Notes under the pieces: model-generated
What the model was told of the DNA's origin: nothing
Database searches by the model: none
Seen by the model: only the letters and a program-made list of their open reading frames with translations
Assembly (NCBI RefSeq): GCF_013466605.1
Contig: NZ_CP059162.1
Location: 5,518,001 to 5,582,000 of the forward strand
From: Pseudomonas chlororaphis subsp. aurantiaca
GTDB lineage: Bacteria > Pseudomonadota > Gammaproteobacteria > Pseudomonadales > Pseudomonadaceae
Direction of reading: 5' to 3'
Length of the DNA: 64,000 nt
Made by a program: the position numbers and the translations under genes
Shown: piece after piece, positions 39,380-48,289 of the stretch
Layout: each line of letters begins with the position of its first letter
Numbering within the stretch: the first letter of the stretch is position 1

Positions 39380-39542
39380 AACTACCTCCTTTAGCAATCA
39401 AACGATTGCCAGCACGCTGCTAGACACTTCAAAAAACCTTCGACAACAGAGACAGGAAACAATTAAGTTCCAATATCAACGAGCGAGCCATTCAACAAAA
39501 CACCCATGAAACAAAAAGTAACAAACGTTATTATCCATTACA

Positions 39543-39562
39543 ACCTACTAATTCTGGTAGGT
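39543..39562. promoter_or_regulatory. lux box in front of the AvrD operon
   Basis: The 20-base dyad ACCTACTAATTCTGGTAGGT pairs perfectly for its outer six bases and again at position 8 from each end, the lux/las box format (ACCTnCCnnnnnnGGnAGGT). It is 164 bases upstream of the AvrD start and 256 bases past the stop of the luxR gene, oriented for leftward transcription. No clear -10 at the ideal distance was found. Confidence 0.8.
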
Positions 39563-39818
39563 AACTAAGTACTTCCTAATGACACAACACCCAACTTCGA
39601 CGACAAGTAACCAAAAAACACAAATGTTCAACACAAGAACTGACTAAGTGATCACCAAAATGAACCCGCAATAAAAATGCGCCACATTAATGGCGCCTGA
39701 AAATATTCATAAAAGTTAATTGAATGCGCAGCGACAATAGCCCCATGTTGGTGCACGGGACTTCCAGGTATTAGCCATTAGCCGCTCAAGCAAGAACCCG
39801 CCACGCCGGCTGCGGCCA
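39563..39818. other. AT-rich upstream region between luxR and the operon
   Basis: Together with 39380-39542 this makes a 439-base gap that is AT-rich compared with both neighbours. It holds the lux box and a terminator (39672-39696). No gene was seen in it. Confidence 0.55.
39672..39696 (-). terminator. Terminator of the luxR solo gene
   Basis: GCGCCA/TGGCGC hairpin (loop CATTAA) with a T-rich tail read leftward, 122 bases after the luxR stop. It should separate luxR from the AvrD operon. Confidence 0.75.
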
Positions 39819-40544
39819 TCACAGCAAGCCTTGCGCCGCCGCGTAGGCAGCGGCGAAGGTCTTGTTGGGGGCATGGAATTTCTTCTGGATGCTCTTTAGA
39901 TGAAAATTCACCGTGTTTTCGGAGATTCTCAGAATCATGGATATTTCCCCGGAACTTTTGCCGTCGGCCGTCCACTGCAGTATTTCCTTTTCCCTCTTGG
40001 TCAGGCTGGCGGATTCAGCCACCAGAGCCTCGTCTTTAGTTCGGGCAAGGGTTTCCACAAGAATATCCAGCATCAACTTGAAGCCCAGCCCGATATTCGC
40101 CACTTCAGCCTCGGAAACCACTCCCTGGCTACGCGAGAAAGATAAAAATCTGACGGTATTATCAGAGCCTTTGTTGGACAGTGTCACACCCTCGCATAGG
40201 CCATATTCTTTCGCCTCACTGAATAACAAGGGGTTCTCCTCGCGCAACTTGTCACTCCACACCACTACATTGGTGGTACGCAGTGCATGCTCCACGGCCG
40301 GGTCGGTGGCCGCATAGTTCCTGACCCGATAGATATCCATCCAGGCTTCCGGATAGGTTCCACGCAATCGGGTATCGGGTCGGGTAAAAGGCGTGGACTT
40401 CTTTACACCGAATGCAAATACATCGAAGCCGTGACGCTGAGTTTCAATCTCGATGATATTCAATGCCTGTACCGAGGAACTTACCGCCATCATCCGCAGA
40501 CGGAAGTCCATCAACCACTGGAGAGACATACTATTACTGCCCAT
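39819..40544 (-). CDS. LuxR-family quorum-sensing regulator (solo) of the AvrD operon
   Basis: A 241-residue two-domain LuxR protein. All six residues of the classical AHL pocket are present: W68, Y72, D81, P82, W96 and G119 (in YPEAWMDIY, ATDPAVEH, VVWSDK, CEGVTL). The C-terminal DNA-binding domain (about 175-241) has SLTKREKEILQWTADGKSSGEI and NTVNFHLKSIQKKF. The ATG at 40544 has AAGGGA upstream. No luxI is in the window. It likely activates the operon through the lux box; the ligand is unknown. Confidence 0.93.
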   Translation of the reverse strand: MGSNSMSLQWLMDFRLRMMAVSSSVQALNIIEIETQRHGFDVFAFGVKKSTPFTRPDTRLRGTYPEAWMDIYRVRNYAATDPAVEHALRTTNVVVWSDKLREENPLLFSEAKEYGLCEGVTLSNKGSDNTVRFLSFSRSQGVVSEAEVANIGLGFKLMLDILVETLARTKDEALVAESASLTKREKEILQWTADGKSSGEISMILRISENTVNFHLKSIQKKFHAPNKTFAAAYAAAQGLL

Positions 40545-40802
40545 AAGTTATCCCTTACACATACTTCTTACGCCAGTTAGCAATCGCTCATCCGCAAATG
40601 GATTGCGATACTGCTACAGCTGACTGCCTGAAAACTGTGTATATGACGCAACATCCAACCAAGGCTTGTTGGCGATGACTTGCTCATCGCGCTCCTTCTA
40701 GCCGAAGGACATCAATAGTGTCTCTGGTGTATCCGCTCCTCTTGGGTACGTAGCCGTCACCCCGGGAACTCTTTCTTGTGGGCAGTAACGGACCGTCCGC
40801 TC

Positions 40803-41543
40803 TCAGCGCATCGTCAGGCCGCCATCGACCGCGTATTGGCTCCCGGTCACATAGGAGGAGTCGTCCGAGAGGAGAAACAACGCGACCGCCGCGGCTTCGG
40901 CAGCGGTACCGACCCGCCGCAGCGGCAACTGGGTGGCGAGTCCATCCTCGAACTGGCGGCGAATGTCCTGTGCCATGAAGTTACGGAAATTGGTCTCGAT
41001 CGGCCCCGGCACCAGCACATTGACCCTGATCCCCTGCGGACCAAGGGCAGCGGCACAACAACGGGCCATGGAGATCATCGCGCCCTTGGTGGCCGCATAG
41101 ACACTGGTCATGGGCGAGGACTCATAGGCGGAGGTCGAGGACGTCAGCACCACCGACGCATTGGGTCGCAGCAATCCGCTCAGCCCGGCCAATTGCAGCA
41201 AAGGCCCCCTGGCGTTGGCATTCATCATGCGATCGAAGAAGCCGGCATCCACCTCTTCGAGCGGCCCCACCTGTGCATAACCGGCATTGAGCCAAAGCCC
41301 GTCGAGCCCGCCCAGTTGCCGAACCCGCTCCACCAGTTGCTGCGTCGCTTCGGGATCGGCCGCATCGTTCCTGAAAACCAAGGCATCTGCCGGAAGAAGC
41401 TGCGCGGCTTCCTCGAGATGCTCGGCGCTGTAGCCCGTCACGGCCACCTGGCCACCCTCATCGGCAATGCGCTTGGCTCCTGCCAGCCCCATGCCGCTGG
41501 TGCCCCCGGTAATCAGGACGCGTTTTCCGGAAAATCTGCCCAC
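40803..41543 (-). CDS. Short-chain dehydrogenase/reductase
   Basis: A 246-residue NAD(P)-dependent oxidoreductase with TGGTSGMG (residues 13-20), NAGY, the catalytic Ser in LTSSTS and Tyr-x3-Lys in YAATK. It is divergent from the LysR gene, whose product probably controls it through the dyad at 41602-41637. It may or may not belong to the AvrD pathway; the orientation matches but 250 bases separate it from luxR. Confidence 0.9.
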   Translation of the reverse strand: MGRFSGKRVLITGGTSGMGLAGAKRIADEGGQVAVTGYSAEHLEEAAQLLPADALVFRNDAADPEATQQLVERVRQLGGLDGLWLNAGYAQVGPLEEVDAGFFDRMMNANARGPLLQLAGLSGLLRPNASVVLTSSTSAYESSPMTSVYAATKGAMISMARCCAAALGPQGIRVNVLVPGPIETNFRNFMAQDIRRQFEDGLATQLPLRRVGTAAEAAAVALFLLSDDSSYVTGSQYAVDGGLTMR

Positions 41544-41601
41544 AGGTCAACCTCCATTGTTAACGTGAAATGCTCAATGCGCAGGAAGTATTGCGTATGC
41601 G

Positions 41602-41637
41602 GGGTCAATTGATAATGCATAATTATCCGCATGACCC
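41602..41637. promoter_or_regulatory. Nested dyad operator between SDR and LysR genes
   Basis: The inner repeat GATAAT-GCATA-ATTATC (41611-41627) contains the LysR T-N11-A signature; an outer repeat GGGTCA/TGACCC (41602-41607 and 41632-41637) shares the centre. It sits 19 bases before the LysR start and 59 before the SDR start. Confidence 0.75.
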
Positions 41638-41655
41638 ATTAAGGAAGTGGACATA

Positions 41656-42603
41656 ATGCGAGGCAATGAATACGCCCAGCTCCAGGCGTTCGCCGCCGTC
41701 ATTCAACAAGGAAGTTTTGTCCGCGCCGCCGCCCATCTCGGCATGTCCGCTTCTGCCCTCAGCCAGACCATCCGCAACATGGAGGAGCGCCTGGGCGTTC
41801 GCCTGGTCAATCGCACCACACGCAGCGTCTCACCCACCGAAATGGGCGCCCGGCTCCTGGCAGACCTGCTGCCCGCGCTGGCATCCCTGGATACCGCGCT
41901 GGCCAGGCTCAAGACCTCCAGCAAGGGCCCCCACGGGCTGCTGCGCATCAATACCACCCGAGTGGCGGCCGTTCACTACCTGGCACCGCTGATCGGCCCT
42001 TTTCTCCAGGCCTACCCCGACATTCAGTTCGATGTGGTCACCGACGAACGCCTGGTGGACATAGTCGCCGGCGGTTTCGATGCCGGGGTCCGACTTGGCA
42101 AGAAACTCGACAAGGACATGGTCGCCCAGGGGCTCGGCGGTGATCAGGAAATGCTGGTGGTCGCCTCCGCCGCCTACCTGGAGCGTTGTGGGATACCGCG
42201 CACCCCTCAGGAACTGATACACCACCAGTGCCTGACTTACCGCTGGCCCACGGACGGCAGCCTGTATCGCTGGGAATTCGAGCGCAACGGCGAACTGCTG
42301 GAGATCGAGGTCAAGGGACCATTGGTGGTTACCGAGCCGGAAATGCTTACCCGCGTGGTCCTCGACGGGGTCGGCATCGCCTACCTGTTCCGCCATCAGG
42401 TGGCGGCCCTGGTGGAAAGCGGCCAACTGATCCACCTGCTCAAGGAGTGGACACCGGCCTTCCCCGGGTTCTACCTGTATTACCCCAGCCAACGGCAAAT
42501 GGCGCCGTCGCTGCGGGCCTTTATCGATTTCGTCATGCAACACTCGCAAGCGCGGCCTGGCGCAGCCGGTACTCTCGTGGAGAGCAGGCCATCACCCGCT
42601 TGA
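41656..42603 (+). CDS. LysR-family transcriptional regulator
   Basis: A 315-residue LTTR: N-terminal winged helix (LQAFAAVIQQGSFVRAAAHLGMSASALSQTIRNME, RLVNRTTRSVSPTEMG) and a periplasmic-binding-like effector domain. It is divergent from the SDR gene with the dyad between, so that gene is its probable target. Start ATG at 41656; a GTG at 41647 is possible. Its 3' end overlaps the convergent AraC gene by 71 bases. Confidence 0.9.
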   Translation: MRGNEYAQLQAFAAVIQQGSFVRAAAHLGMSASALSQTIRNMEERLGVRLVNRTTRSVSPTEMGARLLADLLPALASLDTALARLKTSSKGPHGLLRINTTRVAAVHYLAPLIGPFLQAYPDIQFDVVTDERLVDIVAGGFDAGVRLGKKLDKDMVAQGLGGDQEMLVVASAAYLERCGIPRTPQELIHHQCLTYRWPTDGSLYRWEFERNGELLEIEVKGPLVVTEPEMLTRVVLDGVGIAYLFRHQVAALVESGQLIHLLKEWTPAFPGFYLYYPSQRQMAPSLRAFIDFVMQHSQARPGAAGTLVESRPSPA

Positions 42604-43453
42604 AGGCATTGCTGAAAGCGCTGTCGGAGTCATAGCCCAGCGCCTGTGCGATCGAGGAGATGCTGCCCTGATGCCGGCGCAGTTCCCGGGAGGCCAGCTG
42701 CATGCGCCAGCGCAGCACATAGGCCAGCGGCCCCATGCCGAGTTTCTGCTTGAAACGCAGCGCCAGCGTCGAACGCGACATGCCCACCTGCCTGGCCAGC
42801 AGATTGACCGTCCAGCGCTGTTCGGGCTCGGCGTGTATGGCTTGAATGGCAGCGTTGATCCGCGGGTCCGAGAGTGCCGCCAGCCACCCGGGCGGATGCT
42901 CCCGGGTCGCCGCCAGATAGAGTCGCAGCACCTGCACCAGCATCAGGTGCCCCAGTTGCCGCACGATCAGAGATGACCCCGGCAGAGTGCTGGGCAGCTC
43001 GCTTTTCAATTGCTGCAATGCCCACTGCAACACACAGGCCTGATCCGACTGGCCATTGACCGTAACGACCGCGGGCAGACCATCCAGCAACAGCCTGGCC
43101 TCGTCGCAATAGGCAAATCGCCCGCCAATCAGGAAAAAGCCCTGGCCTTGCCGGTAGCGGACAATCCCGTTCCTGGCATCGCGGTAGACCTGTTGCGAAT
43201 CGACAGGCTCCAGGCTCAGGTCGCTGGCCAGGATGAAGGGCCGCGCCTTGGACAAGAGAAAGCAGTCGCCCTGGTGCAACTCGATCGGGCGCTCGCCCTC
43301 CACCAGCAACCAGCATGAGCCTTCGATAATCGCGTTGAACTTGATGCCTTCCGGGGCCGGAAAGCTGATGGACCACTCCCCCCCGGCCTGCAGTCCGGCA
43401 AAAACCGAACTGTGGCTATCCAGTTGAGAAAGCACATCGGACAAGGGATCCAT
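42533..43453 (-). CDS. AraC-family transcriptional regulator (cupin N-terminus)
   Basis: A 306-residue regulator: an N-terminal cupin sensor (about 15-120, HQGDCFLLSKARPF) and a C-terminal AraC HTH pair (INAAIQAIHAEPEQRWTVNLLARQVGMSRSTLALRFKQKLG, then SISSIAQALGYDSDSAFSNAFKR). The start at 43453 (MDPLSDVLSQL) follows GGAG. It is divergent from the aldo/keto reductase gene and probably controls it. Confidence 0.9.
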   Translation of the reverse strand: MDPLSDVLSQLDSHSSVFAGLQAGGEWSISFPAPEGIKFNAIIEGSCWLLVEGERPIELHQGDCFLLSKARPFILASDLSLEPVDSQQVYRDARNGIVRYRQGQGFFLIGGRFAYCDEARLLLDGLPAVVTVNGQSDQACVLQWALQQLKSELPSTLPGSSLIVRQLGHLMLVQVLRLYLAATREHPPGWLAALSDPRINAAIQAIHAEPEQRWTVNLLARQVGMSRSTLALRFKQKLGMGPLAYVLRWRMQLASRELRRHQGSISSIAQALGYDSDSAFSNAFKRVMACSPREYRLRQAALASVA

Positions 43454-43628
43454 AGGCAACTCCGGATGATCTCGACAGAAAATAGGACGTGGCTGCATTC
43501 ACAGTCTGACCGAGGTTTTCCAGAATTCCACCTGCCTGACGCACAGGCCGCCCTCGGAGCTCAGGCTTCGTCGGCAACAGCGGCGGCACTACGTCAGCCC
43601 TCATATCCAGACAGGAAGGATGCAAGCG

Positions 43629-44660
43629 ATGCGCTATAGACCTTTGGGCAAGACCGGCCAGTTCGTTTCCGAACTGTGCCTGGGCACCATGACCTTCAGC
43701 GGCGGCCAGGGCTTCTGGCGCACCGTGGGTACGGTTGACCAGCGAGGCGCTACCGCGCTGGTAGCCCGCGCCCTCGAAGCCGGAGTCAACTTCTTCGACA
43801 GCGCCGACGTCTATTCCGAAGGACAGTCCGAGGTGCTGCTGGGGCAGGCCTTGCGCGAAGTCGATGTGCGACGCGAAGACGTGATCATCGCCACCAAGGT
43901 GTTCGGACGGACCAGCCCCGGCCCCAACTCGGCGGGACTGTCACGCGGGCACATCATGGATCAGGTGGGCCTGAGCCTGAAGCGCCTGGGCACGGAGCAC
44001 ATAGACCTGTACCAGATCCACGGTTTCGACTCCCAGACGCCCATCGAAGTGACGCTACGCGCCCTCGATGATTGCGTGTCACGGGGCATGATCCGCACCC
44101 TTGGCTGCTCGAACCTGGCCGCATGGCAGATCATGAAAGCCTTGGGGATCAGCGAGCGGCGGGGCTTCGCCCGCTTCGAAACGGTGCAGGCCTACTACAA
44201 CCTGTCCAACCGCGACCTGGAGCGCGAGATAGTCCCGCTCTGCGAGGACCAGGGTCTGGGGATCATGATCTGGAGCCCTCTGGCTGGCGGCCTGCTGTCC
44301 GGCAAGTTCACCCGCAACGGCCATCTCCCCGAAGGAGCACGCCGCTCGACATTCGATTTTCCGCCCGCGGACGGGGAACGGGTCTATGACCTGGTCGAAG
44401 CCATGGCGCCCATCGCCAAGGCCCACGACACCTCCGTCGCCAGTATCGCCCTGGCCTGGCTGCTACAGCGCAACGCCGTGATGAGCGTCATTATCGGCGC
44501 CAAGACCCTGGAGCAGCTGGACGACAACCTGCATGCCACGCAAGTGCGCCTGAGTGCCGGGGATATAGCCCGGCTGGACGCCATCAGCGCCCCCGAGATC
44601 GAATACCCGGGCTGGATGATCGAGTATCAGGCCAAGGAGCGTTCGCCGGTACAGGATTGA
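43629..44660 (+). CDS. Aldo/keto reductase
   Basis: About 343 residues. Catalytic Asp/Tyr in FFDSADVYSEGQSEV, Lys in IIATKVFGR and His in LYQIHGFDSQTP. It is related to the AKR at the end of the AvrD operon but clearly a separate gene. Two starts are possible, 43620 and 43629; the AGGAAGG site favours 43629. Divergent from the AraC gene. Confidence 0.9.
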   Translation: MRYRPLGKTGQFVSELCLGTMTFSGGQGFWRTVGTVDQRGATALVARALEAGVNFFDSADVYSEGQSEVLLGQALREVDVRREDVIIATKVFGRTSPGPNSAGLSRGHIMDQVGLSLKRLGTEHIDLYQIHGFDSQTPIEVTLRALDDCVSRGMIRTLGCSNLAAWQIMKALGISERRGFARFETVQAYYNLSNRDLEREIVPLCEDQGLGIMIWSPLAGGLLSGKFTRNGHLPEGARRSTFDFPPADGERVYDLVEAMAPIAKAHDTSVASIALAWLLQRNAVMSVIIGAKTLEQLDDNLHATQVRLSAGDIARLDAISAPEIEYPGWMIEYQAKERSPVQD

Positions 44661-44842
44661 CACAGGGAGCGGAGCCGCAAGCCCATGCTTGTCGCCCGGG
44701 CCTGGAAGGAACGCGAGGCCAGGCTCAAGTGCCGAGGCCTGCCGTTGAGCAAGTGGTTCCCGCTGCCACCCTCGGAACACTGCTGCTACAGCTTGAACCT
44801 GCCCGGCAACTGGATGGGCACCCTGGCGCGGCCGGCCAGGAC

Positions 44843-45550
44843 TTACCATTGAGCAGGCCGGCGCCCCGGCGAAATCCGAGGCGCGGCCCCACTGCCCAGG
44901 ACATCAGTCGTACAAGTCTTCCTCGTAAACTCGTAGTTGTCGGCATTCTCCACGGCCTGGCTCGGATTGTTGGTCGCCAGATTGCGTGCGCCTGCCGGTC
45001 CGTAACCACCGGGAACGTCGACTGTGTGGCCGATCGAATGAGTCAGCTCATGCACCACGCTACCGGCCTGGGTATCGAAGCCCACCCGCGGCGGCAGGGC
45101 GAAGAACGCCGTGCAGAACCAGGCTTCGATATCTCCCCGGGCATTGATGTAGGTAGCGGCGATATCAGTGGCGTCGTCGCAGGGCGGGTTCGGGTTGGTG
45201 CGGCAATAGGCGGTCAGCGAATTACCGCTATTGAGCTTGTAGCGCACGCCGTCGAGTACCGCGCGCACCCGCTGGTAGCGGTCCTGGCTGAAGACACCGA
45301 ACCAGGTCCGGTAGGTCGGGTCCTGGTTGTTGCGAAACAGCGCTTCGTTGTTGTTGACCAGGTTGTAGGCGTTGTTGGACCAAGTGGTAGCCACCGTCAC
45401 CGCATTGCTCACCGCGGTACGGTCGGCCTGGGTGGCGCAAGAAGCATCGAACACCACATTGATCGCCAGCGCGCTGAGCCCCAGCAGCAACAGCAGACCT
45501 TGCAGGCGACGGGCCAACCGCCAGCGGGTTGAAGAGACAACGGTTTCCAT
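44843..45550 (-). CDS. Secreted Asp-zincin (M35-like) metalloprotease
   Basis: A 235-residue protein with an N-terminal signal (RRLQGLLLLLGLSALAIN then VVFDASC). The zinc motif HELTH is at residues 167-171 (SVVHELTHSIGH). A later NADNYEF segment matches the C-terminal pattern of the deuterolysin-like/Asp-zincin class. Cysteines are numerous, fitting a secreted enzyme. Start at 45550 (METVVSS) with AGGA upstream; the ATG at 45559 is also possible. No relative in the neighbourhood suggests a substrate. Confidence 0.75.
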   Translation of the reverse strand: METVVSSTRWRLARRLQGLLLLLGLSALAINVVFDASCATQADRTAVSNAVTVATTWSNNAYNLVNNNEALFRNNQDPTYRTWFGVFSQDRYQRVRAVLDGVRYKLNSGNSLTAYCRTNPNPPCDDATDIAATYINARGDIEAWFCTAFFALPPRVGFDTQAGSVVHELTHSIGHTVDVPGGYGPAGARNLATNNPSQAVENADNYEFTRKTCTTDVLGSGAAPRISPGRRPAQW

Positions 45551-45778
45551 GATCAGCATCCTTCCGTGCAGGTTCCAGGAAATGCCGCTCCCCCTGCCAG
45601 GGGCGACACCCGCATTGGATTCCCACCTTGCGCCGCGCATCAGCAGGAACTGCTTCCTTAACCCGCCCTGTGCGCTACAGGCTTCTCCCGCGCACAACCT
45701 TGATGGAAATCAACGAGCGGGGAAAAGGCCTCCATACACTGACGAATGAACATTCGTACACGACCCACAGGCCCCCTT

Positions 45779-46879
45779 ATGAGTGAAGAATCCACCGCGC
45801 GTCCCCTTCCCAACCCCCTTCCCGAAAAAGCCACGCCTGCCGCCAAACCGACGGTCACGGCCAGCAGCAAAAGCGCTCCACGCAAGCCGGCCACCCCACG
45901 CCCGCGCCGGCCACGTGCGACCAGTAAACCTGCCACTGCCAAGACCGCCGAGGCAGAAATCAGCGCCATCAGCCAGCAGCCGGTCGCCCTGCAGGTGGCC
46001 AGCGCGCCCCATGGCAGCAATGAAGACAGCGCCACCGCCAAGTTGCCGGCCAGTTACCCGTACCGCAGCCGCATGCGTCGCGCCGAGTATGAAAAGGCCA
46101 AGCAGGATCTGCAGATCGAACTGCTCAAGGTGCAAAGCTGGGTCAAGGAAACCGGGCAGCGCGTCGTGGTGCTGTTCGAGGGGCGCGATGCCGCGGGCAA
46201 GGGCGGCACCATCAAGCGCTTCATGGAGCACCTGAACCCGCGGGGCGCGCGAATCGTCGCCCTGGAAAAACCCAGCGAGCAGGAACAGGGCCAGTGGTAT
46301 TTCCAGCGCTATATCCAGCACCTGCCCACCGCCGGGGAAATGGTGTTCTTCGACCGCTCCTGGTACAACCGCGCCGGCGTGGAGCGGGTCATGGATTTCT
46401 GCTCGCCCCTGCAATACCTGGAGTTCATGCGCCAGACGCCCGAGCTGGAGCGCATGCTGTGCAACAGCGGCACCCTGCTGTTCAAGTACTGGTTCTCGGT
46501 CAATCGCGACGAGCAACTGCGCCGCTTCATCTCGCGCCGCGACGACCCGCTCAAGCACTGGAAACTCTCGCCCATCGACATCAAGTCGCTGGACAAGTGG
46601 GACGAATACACTGCCGCCAAACAGGCGATGTTCTTCCACACCGACACCGCCGATGCGCCCTGGACGGTGATCAAGTCGGACGACAAGAAACGCGCGCGGA
46701 TCAACTGTATCCGCCACTTCCTGCACTCCCTCGACTATCCGGGCAAGAACCTGCGCGTGGCCCATCAACCCGACCCAGTGTTGGTCGGCCGGGCGTCGCG
46801 GGTCATGGAGGAAGACGAGCGGGTGTACAACGAAGCGGCCGCGGAGCCGGTGTGCAATCCACAGGTGACACTCGCGTAA
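45779..46879 (+). CDS. ppk2: Polyphosphate kinase 2
   Basis: A PPK2 of about 366 residues that phosphorylates nucleotides from polyphosphate. The core is marked by LFEGRDAAGKGGTIKRF (Walker A), FFDRSWYNRAGVERV (Walker B and lid), and FFHTDTADAPW. A Pro/Ala/Lys-rich N-terminal tail of about 80 residues precedes it. The start is uncertain: ATG at 45779 has AGG 7 bases upstream, and 45746 is a longer option. It ends convergently with the histidine kinase. Confidence 0.93.
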   Translation: MSEESTARPLPNPLPEKATPAAKPTVTASSKSAPRKPATPRPRRPRATSKPATAKTAEAEISAISQQPVALQVASAPHGSNEDSATAKLPASYPYRSRMRRAEYEKAKQDLQIELLKVQSWVKETGQRVVVLFEGRDAAGKGGTIKRFMEHLNPRGARIVALEKPSEQEQGQWYFQRYIQHLPTAGEMVFFDRSWYNRAGVERVMDFCSPLQYLEFMRQTPELERMLCNSGTLLFKYWFSVNRDEQLRRFISRRDDPLKHWKLSPIDIKSLDKWDEYTAAKQAMFFHTDTADAPWTVIKSDDKKRARINCIRHFLHSLDYPGKNLRVAHQPDPVLVGRASRVMEEDERVYNEAAAEPVCNPQVTLA

Positions 46880-46945
46880 ACCGTCAGCCCTGAAGAAGGC
46901 CCCGCTCCAGAATCGATAAAAAACTCCTGAAGCGGCTCCAGCCCG

Positions 46946-48289
46946 CTAGATACCCTGCACCGGCAACAGCACACACGCCTGCAGCCCGCCACCGTCACGG
47001 TTGCGCAAGCGCAGTTCGCCGCCGTGCTCCAGCACGATCGCCCGAGCCGCGGAAAGCCCCAGGCCGACGCCGCCGGTGTTGCGGTTGCGCGAGCTTTCCA
47101 TGCGGAAGAACGGCTCGAACACCTGTTCCTGCCACTCGACGGGAATCCCCGGCCCGCGATCCAGCACACAGACCTTCACCTGCTCGGCATCCGCCACCAC
47201 TTCAATCGCCGGCTCGCTGGCGTATTTGATGGCGTTTTCCAGCAGGTTGCTCATGACCCGCTTGAGCCCCAGCGGACGGCCGAAATACACCAGGCGCGGC
47301 GGGCCGCTGAAAGCGATGTCGATGGACTGGTCGCGGTAATCGTCGACCAGGGTTTGCAACAGCTCCGCCAGATCGAAGGAAGTCGCCTCCTCCAGCCGCG
47401 CATCGTCGCGGAAGAACTCCAGGGCCGAATTGATCATCGCCTGCATCTCATCGACGTCGTGGAATAACCGGCGCTGCTGCTCGGGATCCTCGATGAACTC
47501 GCCGCGCAGGCGCATGCGGGTCAGCGGGGTACGCAGGTCGTGGGAGATGGCCGCGAGCATCTGCGTGCGGTCCTTGATGAAGTGCTGCAACTGCGCCTGC
47601 ATGGCGTTGAACGCAAGGATCGCCTGGCGAATCTCGTGGGGGCCGACCGGCTCGATGGGCGGCGCGCGAAAGTCCACGCCAAACCGCCGCGCGCCAAGGG
47701 CGAACTGCTGCAGGGGCCTGGCCAGGCGGCGGGTGGCGATCAAGGCGACCAGGACGGTGGACAACAGAACCAGCCCGATCACGATCAGGTTGCGCGGTCC
47801 CTCATCCAGCCCCCAGTTGCGCGAGAGCGAGGAGAACATCAGCCAGGAGCCATCGCTCATCTGGATCAGCAACGCATACGGTCCGCCCGGCTCCGGCCAG
47901 TCGCTGGGCTGGTAGGCTTCAATGTGCCCCGCCCCCGGCCTGAGCAACTGCTTCAGCTTCGTCGAGCCCTCGCGGTACTCCGGTTCATCGACTACCGGTA
48001 CCTCGATGTCCCGTCGCGTCGGGTGCCAGGTCACGCTCAGGCCGTGGTCGCTGACCGACTCGGCCAGGCGCGCGCGCTGCCCCGGCTCCGAGGCGTCGAT
48101 CATATTGCTGATGGAGGCGATCTTTTCCACCAGGCCGGATTCGCTCAACGGCGGCTTGGCCCAGACCCCGGCCAACTGCACGAACAGCGCATTGAAGGCC
48201 AGCGCGGTGAGCATCGCCATCAGAGTGGTCAGGGCGATCCAGCGGGCGATGGTGTCGCGCGGGCCGCCCGGCTTGTGTCTCACTTTCAT
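46946..48289 (-). CDS. Sensor histidine kinase
   Basis: A 447-residue membrane kinase: two N-terminal membrane segments around a periplasmic sensor, then HAMP, an H box (AISHDLRTPLTRMR), an N box (NLLENAIKYA) and G boxes (DRGPGIP, GVGLGLSAAR). Its ATG overlaps the stop of the response regulator gene (ATGA). The signal is unknown. Confidence 0.93.
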   Translation of the reverse strand: MKVRHKPGGPRDTIARWIALTTLMAMLTALAFNALFVQLAGVWAKPPLSESGLVEKIASISNMIDASEPGQRARLAESVSDHGLSVTWHPTRRDIEVPVVDEPEYREGSTKLKQLLRPGAGHIEAYQPSDWPEPGGPYALLIQMSDGSWLMFSSLSRNWGLDEGPRNLIVIGLVLLSTVLVALIATRRLARPLQQFALGARRFGVDFRAPPIEPVGPHEIRQAILAFNAMQAQLQHFIKDRTQMLAAISHDLRTPLTRMRLRGEFIEDPEQQRRLFHDVDEMQAMINSALEFFRDDARLEEATSFDLAELLQTLVDDYRDQSIDIAFSGPPRLVYFGRPLGLKRVMSNLLENAIKYASEPAIEVVADAEQVKVCVLDRGPGIPVEWQEQVFEPFFRMESSRNRNTGGVGLGLSAARAIVLEHGGELRLRNRDGGGLQACVLLPVQGI

